Positions 1-7,549 of a stretch of DNA of 64,000 nt are shown here, piece by piece (position 1 is the stretch's first letter; each line of letters opens with the position of its first letter). The notes under the pieces were generated by a model, which was given only the letters and a program-made list of their open reading frames with translations, was not told where the DNA came from and did no database searches. The translations under genes were made by a program, and so were the position numbers. The stretch is from Pseudomonadota bacterium (GTDB taxonomy: Bacteria; Verrucomicrobiota; Verrucomicrobiia; Limisphaerales; SXTU01), in NCBI GenBank assembly GCA_009922615.1, contig RFVF01000005.1, positions 1-64,000 of the forward strand, in the 5' to 3' direction.

Positions 1-1
1 G

Positions 2-115
2 GAAGGAGCGCGGCGCCTGGCGGATTTGATTGAGTTGCACGAGGTAGAGTGGCGTCGCGTGGGGGAGGATTTGATGCTCACAGCGCGGGTGGCGACGGGA
101 GAGCGTCGGAAGTGA
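2..115 (+). CDS. C-terminal end of a probable RibD-type deaminase/reductase (5' truncated by window edge)
   Basis: The frame is open from the window edge to a TGA at 113-115 and gives 37 residues. The tail VGEDLMLTARV resembles the last strand of the RibD reductase domain, which commonly ends in a V-G-x-D-L-x-L-x-G/A-R pattern. The next gene, 26 bases downstream on the same strand, is riboflavin synthase, and ribD-ribE adjacency is common. If correct, the protein makes 5-amino-6-ribitylamino-uracil phosphate for riboflavin. Only the extreme C-terminus is visible, so the identification rests mainly on context. Confidence 0.45.
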   Translation, partial: EGARRLADLIELHEVEWRRVGEDLMLTARVATGERRK

Positions 116-141
116 GAATAAGAGCAAGAGGCGAAACGATC

Positions 142-756
142 ATGTTTACGGGAATTGTGGAAGAGACGGGGACGGTGGCGCGGGTGCGGCCGTCGGACAC
201 GGGCATCGAGTTGACCGTGCGTTGTCGCGTGACCGGGCGCGGGCTGAAGTTGGGCGACAGCGTGGCGGTGAACGGTTGTTGCCTGACGGTGGTGAAGCAA
301 AAGGCGAGCGGAAGGGACAAGCTCGTGCGATTCGATTTGCTGCGTGAGACGTGGGTGCGGACGAATCTGCAATTCGCGGCGGAAGGATCGCTGGTTAACT
401 TGGAGCGATCGCTGGCGGTCGGGGCGCGGCTGGGCGGGCACTTTGTGACGGGACATGTGGATGGCGTGGGCCGAATCACCCGGTGGGAACGAGCGGGGGC
501 GGATCATGTGCTGGACATCGCCGCGCCGAAAGAGGTGCGGCGCTATGTGGTTTTCAAGGGTTCGGTGGCGGTGGACGGCATCAGCCTCACGGTGGCGGGC
601 GTGACCAAGGCGGGGTTTCGCCTGTGGATCATTCCGCACACGTTGGCGGTGACGGTGTTGCGCGAGCGGAAGGTGGGCGACGTGGTGAATTTGGAGGCGG
701 ATTTGCTGGGCAAGTATGTGGAGCAGTTCCTCAGCGCACGGAACAAGCGGCGTTGA
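142..756 (+). CDS. ribE: Riboflavin synthase, alpha subunit
   Basis: This 204-residue protein has the family's usual length. It dismutates two 6,7-dimethyl-8-ribityllumazines to riboflavin plus the pyrimidine precursor. It starts with the diagnostic MFTGIVEETG and carries the two lumazine-binding repeats: the first contains GDSVAVNGCCLTV, the second starts near GHFVTGHVDGVGRI and contains GSVAVDGISLTV. An upstream in-frame start at 49 would add 31 residues of no family resemblance and overlap the preceding gene, so the ATG at 142 is chosen. The context (probable ribD end upstream) suggests a riboflavin operon. No FMN riboswitch lies inside the window; it would be upstream of the first gene. 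Confidence 0.97.
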   Translation: MFTGIVEETGTVARVRPSDTGIELTVRCRVTGRGLKLGDSVAVNGCCLTVVKQKASGRDKLVRFDLLRETWVRTNLQFAAEGSLVNLERSLAVGARLGGHFVTGHVDGVGRITRWERAGADHVLDIAAPKEVRRYVVFKGSVAVDGISLTVAGVTKAGFRLWIIPHTLAVTVLRERKVGDVVNLEADLLGKYVEQFLSARNKRR

Positions 757-843
757 GCGCGGCCGGTGTGAAAGGGGGAATTCCCTCGACTCCGGCCCAA
801 GGTCCGACCAGCGTTCGGCCGACAGTCACAACGTTGCCGCCCA

Positions 844-1479
844 ATGAAAATTTTGATCGCCGATGACAGTTTGGTGGTGCGCCATCGACTTGCCTCTTTG
901 CTCAAGGAGTGGGGGCACGAGGTGGTGGAGACGCAGGACGGGGCCCAGACGTGGAAGCTGCTATGTAGTGATTCAGTGCCGCCCATTGCCATCCTTGACT
1001 GGATCATGCCGGAGCCGGACGGGGTGGAATTGTGCAAGCGCATCCGCGAGACGCCAGCGCTCAAACAAATGTATGTCCTGATGCTCACCGGCATGTCGGA
1101 TCCGGAGCACATCGTGGCCGGGCTGGATGCCGGGGCGAACGACTTCATCGTCAAGCCGTTCAACGAGGCGGAGCTTCGTGCGCGGATCAACGTCGGGGTG
1201 CGGATGGTGGAGTTGCAGCGGGAATTGTCCAACCGCGTCCTTGAGGTGGAGCGGGCGCTGGCAGAGATCACGGAGCTGCGGGGCATCCTGCCCATCTGCG
1301 CGTATTGCAAGAACGTGCGCGACGACAGTAATTACTGGCAGACGGTGGAACAATACATTGGTAGCCACGCTGACATCAAATTCAGCCACGGCGTCTGCCC
1401 CAAGTGCATGGAGGCGGTGGTCAAGCCCGAGCTGGAGCGACTGGAACGGCAGATCAAGGCACAGCAGCCGACGAGCTAA
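844..1479 (+). CDS. Response regulator with C-terminal Cys-rich module
   Basis: The protein has 211 residues. Residues 1-120 are a CheY-like receiver: acidic pair D7-D8, phosphoacceptor D52 in AILDWIMP, the conserved Thr in MLTGM, and Lys in FIVKPF. A helical linker (about 125-150) follows. The C-terminal module has ICAYCKNVRDD and, about 30 residues later, HGVCPKCM, giving a C-x2-C ... C-x2-C arrangement that could bind a metal. This tail recurs after receiver domains in many bacteria; its function is not established. There is no DNA-binding output domain, so it probably works by protein interaction or as part of a phosphorelay. No cognate kinase is adjacent. Confidence 0.9.
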   Translation: MKILIADDSLVVRHRLASLLKEWGHEVVETQDGAQTWKLLCSDSVPPIAILDWIMPEPDGVELCKRIRETPALKQMYVLMLTGMSDPEHIVAGLDAGANDFIVKPFNEAELRARINVGVRMVELQRELSNRVLEVERALAEITELRGILPICAYCKNVRDDSNYWQTVEQYIGSHADIKFSHGVCPKCMEAVVKPELERLERQIKAQQPTS

Positions 1480-1498
1480 AACCAGCGGGAAGGGATGT

Positions 1499-1583
1499 TG
1501 GTGCGCACGGCAGGACTTGAACCTGCACGCCTTACGGCACTACCACCTCAAAGTAGCGCGTCTGCCAATTCCGCCACGTGCGC
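1499..1583 (-). tRNA. tRNA-Leu (anticodon GAG)
   Basis: Read on the minus strand this is an 85-base class II tRNA. The 7-bp acceptor stem is GCGCACG pairing with CGTGCGC, the discriminator is A and CCA is encoded (1499-1501). It has a D-arm of the GGCGGAATTGGCAGACGC type, a long variable arm, and a TΨC arm containing GGTTCAAGTCC. The anticodon loop TTGAGGT places GAG at the anticodon, decoding CUC/CUU. It lies between two plus-strand genes, so it is an antiparallel single-gene transcript. Confidence 0.97.
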
Positions 1584-1688
1584 GACGAACGGCGCGCATT
1601 CAATACGTTTTCCCCGGCAGCGCAAGCGCAATCTCCTTTTATCGACGCGGCAGCGTGATTTGAAATGGATTTTACCGCAGTGGTTCAC

Positions 1689-1694
1689 TAGGCT
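1689..1694 (+). promoter_or_regulatory. -10-like hexamer immediately before a start codon
   Basis: TAGGCT ends six bases before the ATG at 1701. The same TA(A/G)GCT plus short C-rich gap plus ATG arrangement occurs at 22710 and 26527. No good -35 at the right distance is visible here. If it is a true -10, the mRNA would be leaderless or nearly so. Confidence 0.3.
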
Positions 1695-1700
1695 CCCGCC

Positions 1701-3098
1701 ATGGCAGAGAAGAGCTTGAATGACATTCCGCGTGCCCTGCGCGAGCAGTATGACAAGGGCGTTTTTGCGATGGAGCGGAACAATGTGGACTACGGCATCG
1801 AGCTGCTGCTCGCCGTGGTCAAGGCCGAGCCGGCCTTCCTGGCCGGGCGGGATGCGTTGCGGAAAGCCGCGCTGAAAAAAGCCGGTGCCAGCACCGGCCT
1901 GTTCAAGAAGTTGGTGAGCAGCGCGGGCAGCGGACCCGCGTTGGCCCGGGCGAAAATGCTCGCCGAGAGCAAACCACTCGAAGCTATTTTTCTGATTGAG
2001 CAAGCCCTCGTCAGCGATCCGCGCAACAGCCTGGCGCATGGCATTTTTGCCCAGGCCGCCCTGGCGGCCAATATGCCGCGCAGCGCCATTCTCTCGCTGG
2101 AAGCCCTGCGGCAGGATTCTCCGGCCGACCGCGAGGTTTCCATCAAACTCGCGGAAGCCTATGCGTCGATTGGCCAGAACGAAAAAGCCGAGGCTGTTTA
2201 TACCGCGCTGCTGCGCCAGTATCCAAACGACCCCGAGCTGTCCATGATGGCGAAGAACATCTCCGCCAAACGCACGCTCAATGAAGGCGGCTACGAATCC
2301 TTCGCCGATGGCAAAGGCTCCTTCCGCACTGCGCTCAAGGACAAGGAGGAAGCCAACCGGCTCGAACAGGAAACGCGCATCCACAAGGATGCCGCGCAAT
2401 CCGAAAGCCTGATCCAGCAATACGAGGCCCGGCTGGCCAACGAGCCGACGAATGTCAAGTTGCTGAAGAACATCGCCGAGCTCTATACGCAGCAGAAGGA
2501 TTACTATCAGGCCATTCATTATTACAATTTGATCGAAGCCTTGCCCGGGGCCATGGACAGCACGCTAGAGCAGGCGCGCAACGAGGTGACCGTGCGCCGC
2601 TTCAACCAGGTGATCGAGCAGCTTGATCCCGCGGCGGAAAACTATGACCAGCAAAAGGTCGAGCTCACCGCTCAGCGCGACGCCTTCGTGCTCGACGATT
2701 GCCGGAAGCGGGTGGAGCGGTATCCGACGGATCTGGCGATCCGTTATGAACTGGGCGTGCTCTACTTCAACATGGGCCGCATCAGCGAGGCGATCCCCGA
2801 GCTGCAAAAGGCGGAAAACCATCCGAGCAAACGACTCAGCGCGATGCTCTACAGCGCCCGGTGTTTTGCCACGCGCAACATGAACGACATGGCCGCGCGG
2901 AAACTTCAGGCAGCCTTGAAGGAAAAGGCCAACTTCGACGAGGAACGCAAGGAGTTGCTTTACACGCTGGGCTGCGTGCTGGAGAAAATGGGCAACCGCG
3001 AGGAATCCATCAAACAGTTCCTGGACATATACGAGGTGGATGTCAGCTATCGCGACGTGGGGGCACGCGTGGATGCCTATTACGCCAGCAAAGGGTGA
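1701..3098 (+). CDS. Tetratricopeptide-repeat protein
   Basis: This is a soluble-looking 465-residue protein with no signal peptide. It is built of TPR-type helical pairs through most of its length (e.g. AHGIFAQAALAANMPRSAI, KLAEAYASIGQNEKAEAVY, IRYELGVLYFNMGRISEAI, LYTLGCVLEKMGNREESI). A charged stretch around residues 200-250, rich in Lys/Glu, probably forms a long helix or coiled coil between two TPR blocks. TPR proteins are scaffolds; no enzymatic domain is visible. The stop codon overlaps the GTG start of the VanZ-like gene (GTGA), so the two are probably translationally coupled. The partner is unknown. Confidence 0.85.
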   Translation: MAEKSLNDIPRALREQYDKGVFAMERNNVDYGIELLLAVVKAEPAFLAGRDALRKAALKKAGASTGLFKKLVSSAGSGPALARAKMLAESKPLEAIFLIEQALVSDPRNSLAHGIFAQAALAANMPRSAILSLEALRQDSPADREVSIKLAEAYASIGQNEKAEAVYTALLRQYPNDPELSMMAKNISAKRTLNEGGYESFADGKGSFRTALKDKEEANRLEQETRIHKDAAQSESLIQQYEARLANEPTNVKLLKNIAELYTQQKDYYQAIHYYNLIEALPGAMDSTLEQARNEVTVRRFNQVIEQLDPAAENYDQQKVELTAQRDAFVLDDCRKRVERYPTDLAIRYELGVLYFNMGRISEAIPELQKAENHPSKRLSAMLYSARCFATRNMNDMAARKLQAALKEKANFDEERKELLYTLGCVLEKMGNREESIKQFLDIYEVDVSYRDVGARVDAYYASKG

Positions 3099-3580
3099 AG
3101 GCCGAGCTCACGCTTCGGCAACGCCTCCGGGCTTGGCTTCCGGCGGTCTTTTGGATGGCGCTGATCTTCGTGGCTTCCACCGACCTGGGCGGCACACGGC
3201 ACACATCTCGATTCATTGTGCCCTTGCTGCGCTGGCTGGTCCCGGGCTTGGCTCAAGAAGCGCTGGAGGCCATCCATTTTACCGTTCGCAAATCCGGTCA
3301 CGCACTAGGTTACGCGGTGTTGGCCGGGCTGATTTGGCGGGCGTGCCGGGCGGGGCAGAACAGACGGGCAGGTGACTGGTCTTGGCGTCACGCCAGCATG
3401 GCGTTCACATTGGCTGCCTGTTACGCGGCCACGGACGAATGGCATCAAACGTTTACGGCCACCCGTGATGGTTCGCTTGCTGACGTGGTTTTGGATGCTG
3501 CAGGTGCGGCGATGGGGCTGGCGGCGATTGGGGTTTGGTGCTGGTGGCGGCGGACTCGGAGCGCGGCAATGCCGACTTGA
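3095..3580 (+). CDS. VanZ-like family membrane protein
   Basis: This 161-residue protein has about four membrane helices. The VanZ-family signature is present: a helix ending in HFTVRKSGHALGYAVLAGL, then a later ATDEWHQTFTATRDGSLADV segment followed by a Gly/Ala-rich helix. The family is named after a teicoplanin-resistance accessory protein, but most members have no known function. The GTG start overlaps the TGA of the upstream TPR gene by four bases; this coupling decides the start over longer upstream alternatives. No glycopeptide-resistance genes are nearby, so resistance should not be inferred. Confidence 0.85.
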   Translation: MKAELTLRQRLRAWLPAVFWMALIFVASTDLGGTRHTSRFIVPLLRWLVPGLAQEALEAIHFTVRKSGHALGYAVLAGLIWRACRAGQNRRAGDWSWRHASMAFTLAACYAATDEWHQTFTATRDGSLADVVLDAAGAAMGLAAIGVWCWWRRTRSAAMPT

Positions 3581-3596
3581 ACTTTGGGCAACTGGA

Positions 3597-3638
3597 GGAT
3601 TGCGTCTGCGTTCGGCGGCGCTAAGGTCGCCGCAATCC
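3597..3638. repeat. Short palindromic element upstream of comEC
   Basis: GGATTGCG at 3597-3604 is the exact reverse complement of CGCAATCC at 3631-3638. Nested inside, GCGGCG (3615-3620) pairs with CGCCGC (3628-3633) around a 7-base loop. It occupies the gap between the VanZ-like stop and the chosen comEC start. A frame reading through it would give comEC an N-terminal extension of repeat origin. Confidence 0.55.
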
Positions 3639-3697
3639 ACCGTGTGAGCAGTGCAGCGAGCCAGGTTGATTTCGCGAAAGGGCCGGGTGCTGAGGGG

Positions 3698-6151
3698 ATG
3701 GTGGAAGCGTTTGCGCTACGGCATCCCTTCGTCCCGCTCGCGCTCGCTTATGTGTTTGGGGTTTGTTTGGGTTGGAGATGGGCGCTGCCCTTGCCGTGGC
3801 TTTTCACAGCGGCCTTTCTCTGCACGTTTGCGGTGATTTGCCGACCGGCTTGGCGCGGCGCGATGCTGTGGCCACTCCTCGTCTGTCTTGGATGGACCAA
3901 CATGGCGTTCCGCTCCGCCGTGGTCTCGCCGCACGATCTGCGCGTGCTGGCTGTGGGGAAACCCGAATTGCTCGTCCTGCGCGTGCGGCTGACCGAAACG
4001 CCTTCGTTCAAGGTCTTCGTGCGCGACGAACAGGAATCTTGGCGCTCGCATGTTGTCGTGGAAGTCGAGGCGCTGAAGCGGCACGGCGAATGGCAGCCAG
4101 CCAACGGCCTCGTTGCCGTGGTGACACCGGGCGTCGTGGCGACGAATTATTTTACCGGCCGAGTCGTGGAGATGACCGGCATTCTGCGGGTTCCGCCGGG
4201 CCCACCGGCGGCGGATTTGTTCGACTACCGCGCGTTCCTCGCCTGGCAGGGAATCCATTTTCAACTGCATTGCGCTGACACGAATGACTGGCGGTTGATT
4301 GACGAGGCGAGCGGGCCGACGGCCCCGCCGTGGACAGACCGGTTTCTCGGGTGGTCGCAGCGGGTGCTGGCGCGCGGGCTGCCGGTGGAGGACGAAGAGT
4401 TGCGGTTGCTCTGGGCAATGACGCTGGGCTGGAAGACGGCGTTGACCGATGAAGTCTCGGAGCCCTTCATGCGCTCGGGCACGATGCACATTTTCGCGAT
4501 CAGCGGGCTGCACATCGCGTTGATCGCGGGGATCCTCGTTGCGGTGTTGCGGGCGATGCAACTGCCGCGCGGGGCGTGCGGGGCGATCATCGTGCCGGTC
4601 ATTTGGTTCTACACGGCGGCGACGGGCTGGCAGTCTTCGGCGATCCGCTCGACGATCATGATGACGGTCATCATCGTGGGCTGGGCGGTGCGGCGGCCGA
4701 GCAACCTGCTCAACTCGCTCGCGGCGTCTGGCTTCATCATTCTCATCTGGGAGCCGACGCAATTGTTTCAAGCCAGCTTTCAGCTCTCCTTCTTTGTGGT
4801 GTTGAGCATTGCCCTGTTGATGCCGCCGTTTGAAGTGTTTCGCCAGCGTTGCCTGCAAGCGGATCCGCTTTTGCCAGACGAACTGCGACCGCGCTGGCGA
4901 CGCTGGCTGGACCCGGTGATCCACGCGGTGAGCACGAGTCTCGCGACGTCACTTGCGGCGTGGTTCGGCTCGCTGCCGTTGATCGCCTATTACTTTCACC
5001 TGTTTACGCCGGGCAGCTTGCTGGCGAACCTGATCGTCGTCCCGTTGAGCAGTCTGGCGTTGATGTGCAACCTCGGCGCGCTGGTGTGCGGCGACTGGCT
5101 GCCGTGGGTCACGGATGCTTTCAATCATTCCGGCTGGCTCTTCATGCGCGGGATGATCTGGTTCAGCAAATGGAGCATCACGTTGCCGGGAGCCTTCTGG
5201 CATGTCCGCACGCCGACGCTGTTTGTGTTTTTTGCCTTTTACGCAACGGTGCTTTTTCTCGTGTTGGGCTGGCTGTGGTCGCCGAGTCGCCGTGTCCTAG
5301 CGTGGTCAGTGCTGGCGGTGTTGGCGGTGATCTGGCTCGGCGCGGAATGGCAGACGCGCGACGAGGTGCGGGTAACGGTGCTCGGGCACGGTGGCAATGC
5401 CATCTTCTGCGACCGGCCGGGCAAGGAGAACGACCTGCTCGTGGATTGCGGCGGCGAGTCTGGAGTGAAATTTCTCGTGGAGCCATTTTTGCACGCGCAG
5501 GGCCTCGACTCGTTGGCGAATGTCGCGCTCACACACGGGGATCAACGCCGGGTCGCGGGTTTCAAGCGAATTGATACGGTGTTTCATCCACAGTTCATTT
5601 TCACGAGTCCGGTTCGCTCGCGATCACCGGCCTATCGTGAGGTGCTCGACCAGCTCGAAGCCGCCCCCGCACGTTGGCACAAGGTTTCCGCTGGCGATTC
5701 AGTGGCGGACTGGGAGGTGCTGCACCCAGCCCGGGGCAGCAAGTTCGACCGAGCGGATGACAACGCGCTGGTGTTGCGGAGCACGATCCACGGGCTGCGG
5801 GTGTTGCTGCTGTCCGAACTGGGCGCGGCGGGGCAACGCGACTTGCGCACCAAGCAACTTGATTTGCGCGCGGATGTCGTCATCGCCGCGATGCCCGATC
5901 AAGGCGAGCCGTTGAACGAGGAATTGCTCGCGGCCATTCAGCCACGCCTGATTGTGGTGGCGGATTCGGAATACCCGGTCTTGAAGCGGGCCAAGCCCGC
6001 TTTGATCGAGCGATTGAAAGTGACCGGGGTGCCGACGTTGCAACTGGCGAAGACGGGCTCGTTGACACTGAAGTTTGCGTCCGATGGCTTGGCGGTGAGG
6101 TCGGTGGAGGGTGTGGCGCTGGCCATGTTGGCTCCGCTGGCTGAGCGCTGA
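3698..6151 (+). CDS. comEC: ComEC/Rec2-family DNA-uptake channel protein with degenerate metallo-beta-lactamase domain
   Basis: The protein has 817 residues from the ATG at 3698; the frame is open from 3584, but that part crosses a palindromic repeat. Order: N-terminal membrane helices and DUF4131-type soluble segment (about 1-230); the Competence domain with its conserved SGLHIALIAG helix and several membrane segments (about 250-560); a C-terminal metallo-beta-lactamase-like domain (about 580-810). ComEC carries single-stranded DNA across the inner membrane during natural transformation. The C-terminal domain has lost the usual HxHxDH pattern: the corresponding segment reads LTHGDQRRVAG. The later LLTGD-type motif reads LLLSELG, so a nuclease role for this domain is doubtful. 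No other competence genes are in the window. Confidence 0.9.
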   Translation: MVEAFALRHPFVPLALAYVFGVCLGWRWALPLPWLFTAAFLCTFAVICRPAWRGAMLWPLLVCLGWTNMAFRSAVVSPHDLRVLAVGKPELLVLRVRLTETPSFKVFVRDEQESWRSHVVVEVEALKRHGEWQPANGLVAVVTPGVVATNYFTGRVVEMTGILRVPPGPPAADLFDYRAFLAWQGIHFQLHCADTNDWRLIDEASGPTAPPWTDRFLGWSQRVLARGLPVEDEELRLLWAMTLGWKTALTDEVSEPFMRSGTMHIFAISGLHIALIAGILVAVLRAMQLPRGACGAIIVPVIWFYTAATGWQSSAIRSTIMMTVIIVGWAVRRPSNLLNSLAASGFIILIWEPTQLFQASFQLSFFVVLSIALLMPPFEVFRQRCLQADPLLPDELRPRWRRWLDPVIHAVSTSLATSLAAWFGSLPLIAYYFHLFTPGSLLANLIVVPLSSLALMCNLGALVCGDWLPWVTDAFNHSGWLFMRGMIWFSKWSITLPGAFWHVRTPTLFVFFAFYATVLFLVLGWLWSPSRRVLAWSVLAVLAVIWLGAEWQTRDEVRVTVLGHGGNAIFCDRPGKENDLLVDCGGESGVKFLVEPFLHAQGLDSLANVALTHGDQRRVAGFKRIDTVFHPQFIFTSPVRSRSPAYREVLDQLEAAPARWHKVSAGDSVADWEVLHPARGSKFDRADDNALVLRSTIHGLRVLLLSELGAAGQRDLRTKQLDLRADVVIAAMPDQGEPLNEELLAAIQPRLIVVADSEYPVLKRAKPALIERLKVTGVPTLQLAKTGSLTLKFASDGLAVRSVEGVALAMLAPLAER

Positions 6152-6169
6152 GAGGGCTGGAATCCATTC

Positions 6170-6197
6170 TTGCGCTTTGAGGGTTCATTCCTAGACT
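6170..6197 (+). promoter_or_regulatory. Candidate sigma-70-type promoter for the cysteine desulfurase gene
   Basis: TTGCGC at 6170-6175, a 16-base spacer and TAGACT at 6192-6197 lie upstream of the start at 6229, just after the comEC stop. The spacing is right and both boxes are partial matches. Confidence 0.45.
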
Positions 6198-6228
6198 CGC
6201 CGTCCCGCTGGTGATTTCCGGCGGCAGG

Positions 6229-7395
6229 ATGAGCGAACGACGGACTTATTACTTCGATAACAACGCCACCACCCGGGTCGCCCCGGAGGTGGTGGATGCG
6301 ATGATGCCTTTCTTCACCGAGCGGTGGGGTAATGCATCCAGCGCCTACTCGTTTGGCAATCAGGTGGTGAAGGATCTGGACCGCGCGCGGGAGCAGGTGG
6401 CGGCGTTGATCGGTGCTGATCCGCGTGAAATCGTCTTCACCAGTTGTGGCACTGAGGCCAACAACACGGCGTGGAACAGCGCGCTCATCACGCAGCCGGG
6501 CAAACGCCACGTGCTCACCACGGCGGTCGAGCATTCCGCGAACATCAAGTTTGGCGAATTTCTGCGGCGGCGCGGCTATGAAGTGACTTTCCTGCCGGTT
6601 GAATCGGATGGCTCTATCGATCTGCACCTGCTGGAAAAATCGATTCGTCCGGACACGGCGCTCGTATCGGTCATGTGGGCGAACAACGAGACGGGCGTGC
6701 TGTTTCCGCTCGAAGAGATCGCCGCGATCTGCCGCAGCAAAGGCGTGCTCTACCACACCGACGCCGTGCAGGTGCCGGGCAAGCTCAAGGTGGATGTGGA
6801 CGAACTGGGCGTGGATTTTCTTTCCCTCTCGGCGCACAAGCTGCATGCCCCCAAAGGCGTCGGCTTGCTCTACTGCCGCTACACTGCGCCGTATCATTCG
6901 TATCTCATCGGCGGTGGTCAGGAGAAGGGGCGGCGCGGTGGAACGGAGAACGTGCCTTACATTGTCGGGTTCGGCCGGGCGGCCGAGCTGGCGCTGGCGT
7001 CGATTCAGGAGGAGAACACCCGCATCCGGGCGTTGCGTGATCGGCTGGAGCAGACGATTCTGGCGACGATTCCCGACACGTGCCGCAACGGAGCGCGGGA
7101 TGCGCGGTTGCCGAACACGAGCAATCTTTCCTTCGGCGGCTGCGAGGCGGAGGGCTTGCTGCTGCTGCTGGATCGTGAGGGCATTTGCGTATCGAGCGGT
7201 TCGGCCTGCACGACGGGTTCGTTGACGCCGAGCCACGTGTTGACCGCGATGGGCCTGACGCCGGCCCGGGCGAAAAGTTCCATTCGCATCAGCTTGGGCA
7301 TCTACACCACGGCGGCAGAGGTGGATTACCTGCTGGAGAAGCTTCCGCCAATCGTTGCCCGGCTCCGCGCCAGCCCGGAAATTGTGAAGGCCTGA
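6229..7395 (+). CDS. Cysteine desulfurase, NifS/IscS-type (first copy)
   Basis: This 388-residue PLP-dependent class V aminotransferase-fold enzyme removes sulfur from cysteine for Fe-S clusters or thio-modification. The N-terminus YYFDNNATTRVAPEV is typical. SAHKLHAPKGVG carries the PLP-binding Lys. GGGQEKGRRGGTENV is the conserved phosphate/substrate region, and SSGSACTTGSL carries the catalytic Cys in a short loop. A GTG at 6211 is an in-frame alternative start; the ATG at 6229 gives the canonical N-terminus. No iscU, iscA or thiI lies next to it, so the acceptor cannot be told. A second paralogue lies at 11217, with only modest resemblance outside the motifs. Confidence 0.93.
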   Translation: MSERRTYYFDNNATTRVAPEVVDAMMPFFTERWGNASSAYSFGNQVVKDLDRAREQVAALIGADPREIVFTSCGTEANNTAWNSALITQPGKRHVLTTAVEHSANIKFGEFLRRRGYEVTFLPVESDGSIDLHLLEKSIRPDTALVSVMWANNETGVLFPLEEIAAICRSKGVLYHTDAVQVPGKLKVDVDELGVDFLSLSAHKLHAPKGVGLLYCRYTAPYHSYLIGGGQEKGRRGGTENVPYIVGFGRAAELALASIQEENTRIRALRDRLEQTILATIPDTCRNGARDARLPNTSNLSFGGCEAEGLLLLLDREGICVSSGSACTTGSLTPSHVLTAMGLTPARAKSSIRISLGIYTTAAEVDYLLEKLPPIVARLRASPEIVKA

Positions 7396-7549
7396 AGGGA
7401 GCGCAGCTGTGCCGGGCTCCTGAATCCGGGAGCGATGAAGTTCCCAGCAAGTGCTTGCCGTAGGAGCGGGCGCATGGGTAGTCTCCGCGCGTCGGCATCG
7501 TCGCGCTTGGAGTTTGACGGGCGTAAGGCGAGGCCGCAGCGCGCAGCAC

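Noticed and set aside
3095-3580. Glycopeptide (teicoplanin) resistance gene
   Set aside because: The VanZ-like fold is present, but most family members are unrelated to resistance and no van genes are near.
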